A stretch of 64,000 bases of DNA from Flavonifractor porci (GTDB taxonomy: Bacteria > Bacillota > Clostridia > Oscillospirales > Oscillospiraceae): positions 62,001 through 126,000 of the forward strand of contig NZ_JBBHLB010000007.1 of the NCBI RefSeq assembly GCF_037572415.1, written 5' to 3'. Position numbers and translations under genes: made by a program. Within the stretch, counting starts at the first letter, position 1. The number at the start of each line of letters is the position of its first letter. This document shows positions 62,217-64,000 of this stretch, piece by piece. The notes beneath the pieces are model-generated. The model was given only the letters and a program-made list of their open reading frames with translations. It ran no database searches and had not been told where the DNA came from.

Positions 62217-62230
62217 TGTATTGCGATACA
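62217..62230. promoter_or_regulatory. Operator-like palindrome before the plus-strand XRE gene
   Basis: TGTATTGCGATACA is a palindrome (5-bp arms, 4-base centre) 72 bases before the start codon. A related GATGTATTGTAG follows nearer the gene. It is likely a regulator site, perhaps autoregulatory. Confidence 0.4.
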
Positions 62231-62301
62231 TCAAACAAGCGAATTGTGTCGCATTCACCCGCAAAAAGATGTATTGTAGAATATCTTTGAGGTGAACTGC
62301 G

Positions 62302-62652
62302 ATGTATGACTTCTCCTATACATTGGGGAATGCGGTGAAGAGCACACGTTATCGGCGCGGTCTGACCCAGCTTCAGGTAGCAGACATGGCGGATATCGAT
62401 GTGCGAACCGTGATGAATATTGAGAACTACAAGGCAAATCCCAAGATGGAGGTGCTCTACCCTTTGATCCGTGCCCTCCGTATTGATGCCAGAACCATTT
62501 TTAACCCTGAGCAGCAGCGCGAAACTCCCGCTCTACAACAACTTCGGCTTATGATTGAGGAATGCAGTGAGCAGGAGGCCGAAGCGTTGATCCCGGTGGT
62601 GGAATCGGTCATTGCCGCACTCCGGACAAAGGACGCCATTGAGATTGGATGA
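62302..62652 (+). CDS. XRE-family regulator
   Basis: 116 residues with an N-terminal Cro/C1 domain (GNAVKSTRYRRGLTQLQVAD, DVRTVMNIENYKANPKMEVL) and a helical C-terminal part. GAGGTG lies 7 bases before the ATG. It is a typical control gene of integrative elements. Confidence 0.85.
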   Translation: MYDFSYTLGNAVKSTRYRRGLTQLQVADMADIDVRTVMNIENYKANPKMEVLYPLIRALRIDARTIFNPEQQRETPALQQLRLMIEECSEQEAEALIPVVESVIAALRTKDAIEIG

Positions 62653-62710
62653 CTATATAAAAAAACAGAGCCTGCTTTTCCCCGGCAGGGGGATCAGCAG
62701 GCTCTGTGCT

Positions 62711-62887
62711 TTAAGCATCCGGCTCGTCGCTCAATACCATCTTCAGTTTTACCACATTGACCATGAATTCCTTTTTACATTTTGGACAGTATAGCGGGAA
62801 TTTTACTAAAACCGTTTCTTCATATACTTTGACTTTCGTTTTGCTGCCGCACTGAGGACAGCAGATCCATTTTGACTCATGCCGCAT
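62711..62887 (-). CDS. Cysteine-rich KTR domain protein
   Basis: 58 residues with CCPQCGSKTKVKVYEET and FPLYCPKCKKE, two CxxC zinc-binding knuckles around the KTK motif. This family is common on Firmicute conjugative elements. Its function is not known. A GTG at 62896 is an alternative start. Confidence 0.8.
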   Translation of the reverse strand: MRHESKWICCPQCGSKTKVKVYEETVLVKFPLYCPKCKKEFMVNVVKLKMVLSDEPDA

Positions 62888-62961
62888 AGCAATCACCCAT
62901 TTATTCGTAGTTACAAGTTAGATAATTGCAGTTGGTTTTTCTTCATTGATACCCAATCATT

Positions 62962-63342
62962 CTATGAAAACGCCGCCAATTTCGCCAGCAGATATGCCAG
63001 AGAACTATCATAGAAGACGAAATCATCGATCAGTCCGGCATTTTTTGCATCTATGACACGGCTGCATACGGCAGACTGTTCCGGCCTGACCAGAAGCAGG
63101 ATCTTGAGGTCCTGTTCAACCTGCCGAAGAGGTTGGCAGATCCCGACCGCCTGATCCATATCCGCCTGATCCACAATATCCAATATCACCACATCCGCAT
63201 GAAAGATATCAACGCCGACCACAGCCTGCGGATAATGGAGCTGGGCCGCCCACAGGAAGTCAAGCTCCGGCTTTGCCTGGATGGCCGCTGACAACCCCTG
63301 TCCCAGCACCTTATTGGATGATATAAACAGCACTGTTTTCAT
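62962..63342 (-). CDS. Receiver-like (CheY-fold) protein
   Basis: 126 residues beginning MKTVLFISSNKVLGQGLSAA. The beta strand DVVILDIVD and the LKILLLVRPEQ strand fit a response-regulator receiver, but the first acidic pair is replaced by Ser-Ser and no output domain follows. It is likely a degenerate receiver that cannot be phosphorylated normally. AGAGGG precedes the ATG at 63342. Confidence 0.6.
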   Translation of the reverse strand: MKTVLFISSNKVLGQGLSAAIQAKPELDFLWAAQLHYPQAVVGVDIFHADVVILDIVDQADMDQAVGICQPLRQVEQDLKILLLVRPEQSAVCSRVIDAKNAGLIDDFVFYDSSLAYLLAKLAAFS

Positions 63343-63356
63343 GATCGGCACCCTCT

Positions 63357-63416
63357 ATCCAATCCGATAAATACAGATGGTTTTCTGATCGCTCCCGCCT
63401 GCTCCGGCTTCCATGA
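63357..63416 (-). CDS. Possible 19-codon small gene
   Basis: MEAGAGGSDQKTICIYRIG has GGAGG 8 bases before its ATG and ends 12 bases before the receiver-like start. It may be a leader peptide or a truncated 5' end of a gene. Evidence is limited to the ribosome site. Confidence 0.25.
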
Positions 63417-63445
63417 GCCGAGCCTCCACAGCCGCGCCGCCTGAC

Positions 63446-64000
63446 TCACGCCCAGGGGTCGGCGGACTTGGGGGTACGGACACCGGTGAGCAGGTATTGC
63501 TCCCAGAGGAACCACTTCCCATCGCTGCCCCGCTGTCGGAGTTTGATGGGGCGAGGGCTGTCCGCGCCGCCGCAGGGGATAAACAGTTTCATATAGCCCT
63601 GCTCCTCACCGGAAACATGGTTGCTTTCCACCCGGATGGTATAGGGCTGGTTGGGTGTGTAATTGTTGTCGGGGGTAGAGCCGGCGAAGTAGGTGAATGG
63701 AAGGTAGGTCTTTCCGTCACGAAAACGGTCGTTTAAGAAGGAGATCTCCTGTCCGTTCAAAGGACGGGGCCCCCGCAGCCAATTCAGCATATCCGTGCCG
63801 ATCTGCCGGTCAGCGGCATAGGCGCACAGGGCCAGCACGGTCAGCGCCGCCGTCTGAAAGGGGGTGTCAAGGACCGCCTCCGGGAGAGCCTGTAGCTGGG
63901 CAAGGCTCTCAGGGAGGGCCACGAAGGTAAAGGTTTCCCGCTTGTTTCCAATGGCTGTGGCTGCCGTCGCCGCGGCATCCACGGCGGACTGCTTTAGCCT
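63446..64000 (-). CDS. DUF6935-like protein, cut by the window edge
   Basis: At least 184 codons remain open to the edge. The conserved features are LPESLAQLQALPEAVLDTPF, MLNWLRGPRPLNGQEISFLN, YFAGSTPDNNYTPNQPY and KWFLWEQYLL. I recognise this as the DUF6935-type family of Clostridia, of unknown function. The true start is outside the window. Confidence 0.6.
   Translation of the reverse strand, partial: RLKQSAVDAAATAATAIGNKRETFTFVALPESLAQLQALPEAVLDTPFQTAALTVLALCAYAADRQIGTDMLNWLRGPRPLNGQEISFLNDRFRDGKTYLPFTYFAGSTPDNNYTPNQPYTIRVESNHVSGEEQGYMKLFIPCGGADSPRPIKLRQRGSDGKWFLWEQYLLTGVRTPKSADPWA

Overview
The window looks like a chromosomal segment of a gut-type Firmicute, probably a Clostridia member near Oscillospiraceae (Flavonifractor or Lawsonibacter-like). 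This is inferred from consensus AGGAGG ribosome sites, TTGACA-N17-TATAAT-type promoters, many S-layer-homology (SLH) surface proteins, energy-coupling-factor (ECF) transport and serine-recombinase elements. No rRNA, tRNA or CRISPR array was recognised.

1-7.3 kb is metal homeostasis. After about 670 bp without an intact gene come a ZIP-family metal transporter with its own promoter and operator, then a zur-orf-znuA-znuC-znuB-lipoprotein operon read on the minus strand. That operon starts at a TTGACA-N17-TATTCT promoter with a perfect 21-bp palindrome just after the -10. A SAM-dependent methyltransferase shares a GTTAG-N6-CTAAC operator core with the ZIP gene.

7.9-22.8 kb is a corrinoid (vitamin B12 family) capture, import and remodelling locus. 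A chain of minus-strand genes follows one canonical cobalamin riboswitch (C). They encode two large secreted SLH proteins with transcobalamin-like alpha-barrels (the first also has a DUF4430 domain), a membrane-anchored DUF4430 protein, EcfT, a TIM-barrel protein resembling the amidohydrolase CbiR, and a fused ABC-ABC-S-component ECF protein. Upstream are a homing-endonuclease-repeat protein, a divergent short cobalamin-riboswitch-like leader (B) and a second canonical riboswitch (A). A CbiZ-type adenosylcobinamide amidohydrolase is divergently transcribed on the plus strand. The parts fit together as surface binding, membrane import and lower-ligand removal, all under B12 control.

23-41 kb holds a 3103-residue SLH protein with a small DUF2442 gene and a MalT-like LuxR regulator, a double-domain flavodoxin-fold protein, and a two-gene operon of a DUF3160 lipoprotein and a CapA-like protein.

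40.9-51.5 kb contains what I consider the most striking structure. A solitary tyrosine recombinase is followed at its stop codon by a 239-bp segment bounded by exact 22-bp inverted repeats. The segment carries a promoter pointing the wrong way and a terminator. The next genes encode a zinc-ribbon repeat protein and, by stop-start overlap, a beta-helix SLH surface protein, then a duplicated SLH protein with a nearly identical 3' end. This looks like a phase-variable promoter switch, read here as OFF.

51.5-53.8 kb is a DUF2975/YozG-type membrane protein and regulator pair plus an anchored hypothetical protein. 54-64 kb is accessory DNA: a Bro-N protein, low-molecular-weight tyrosine phosphatase, truncated DUF1016 gene, metallophosphoesterase, three tandem serine recombinases, two XRE regulators, a cysteine-rich KTR protein, a receiver-like protein and a gene cut by the window edge.
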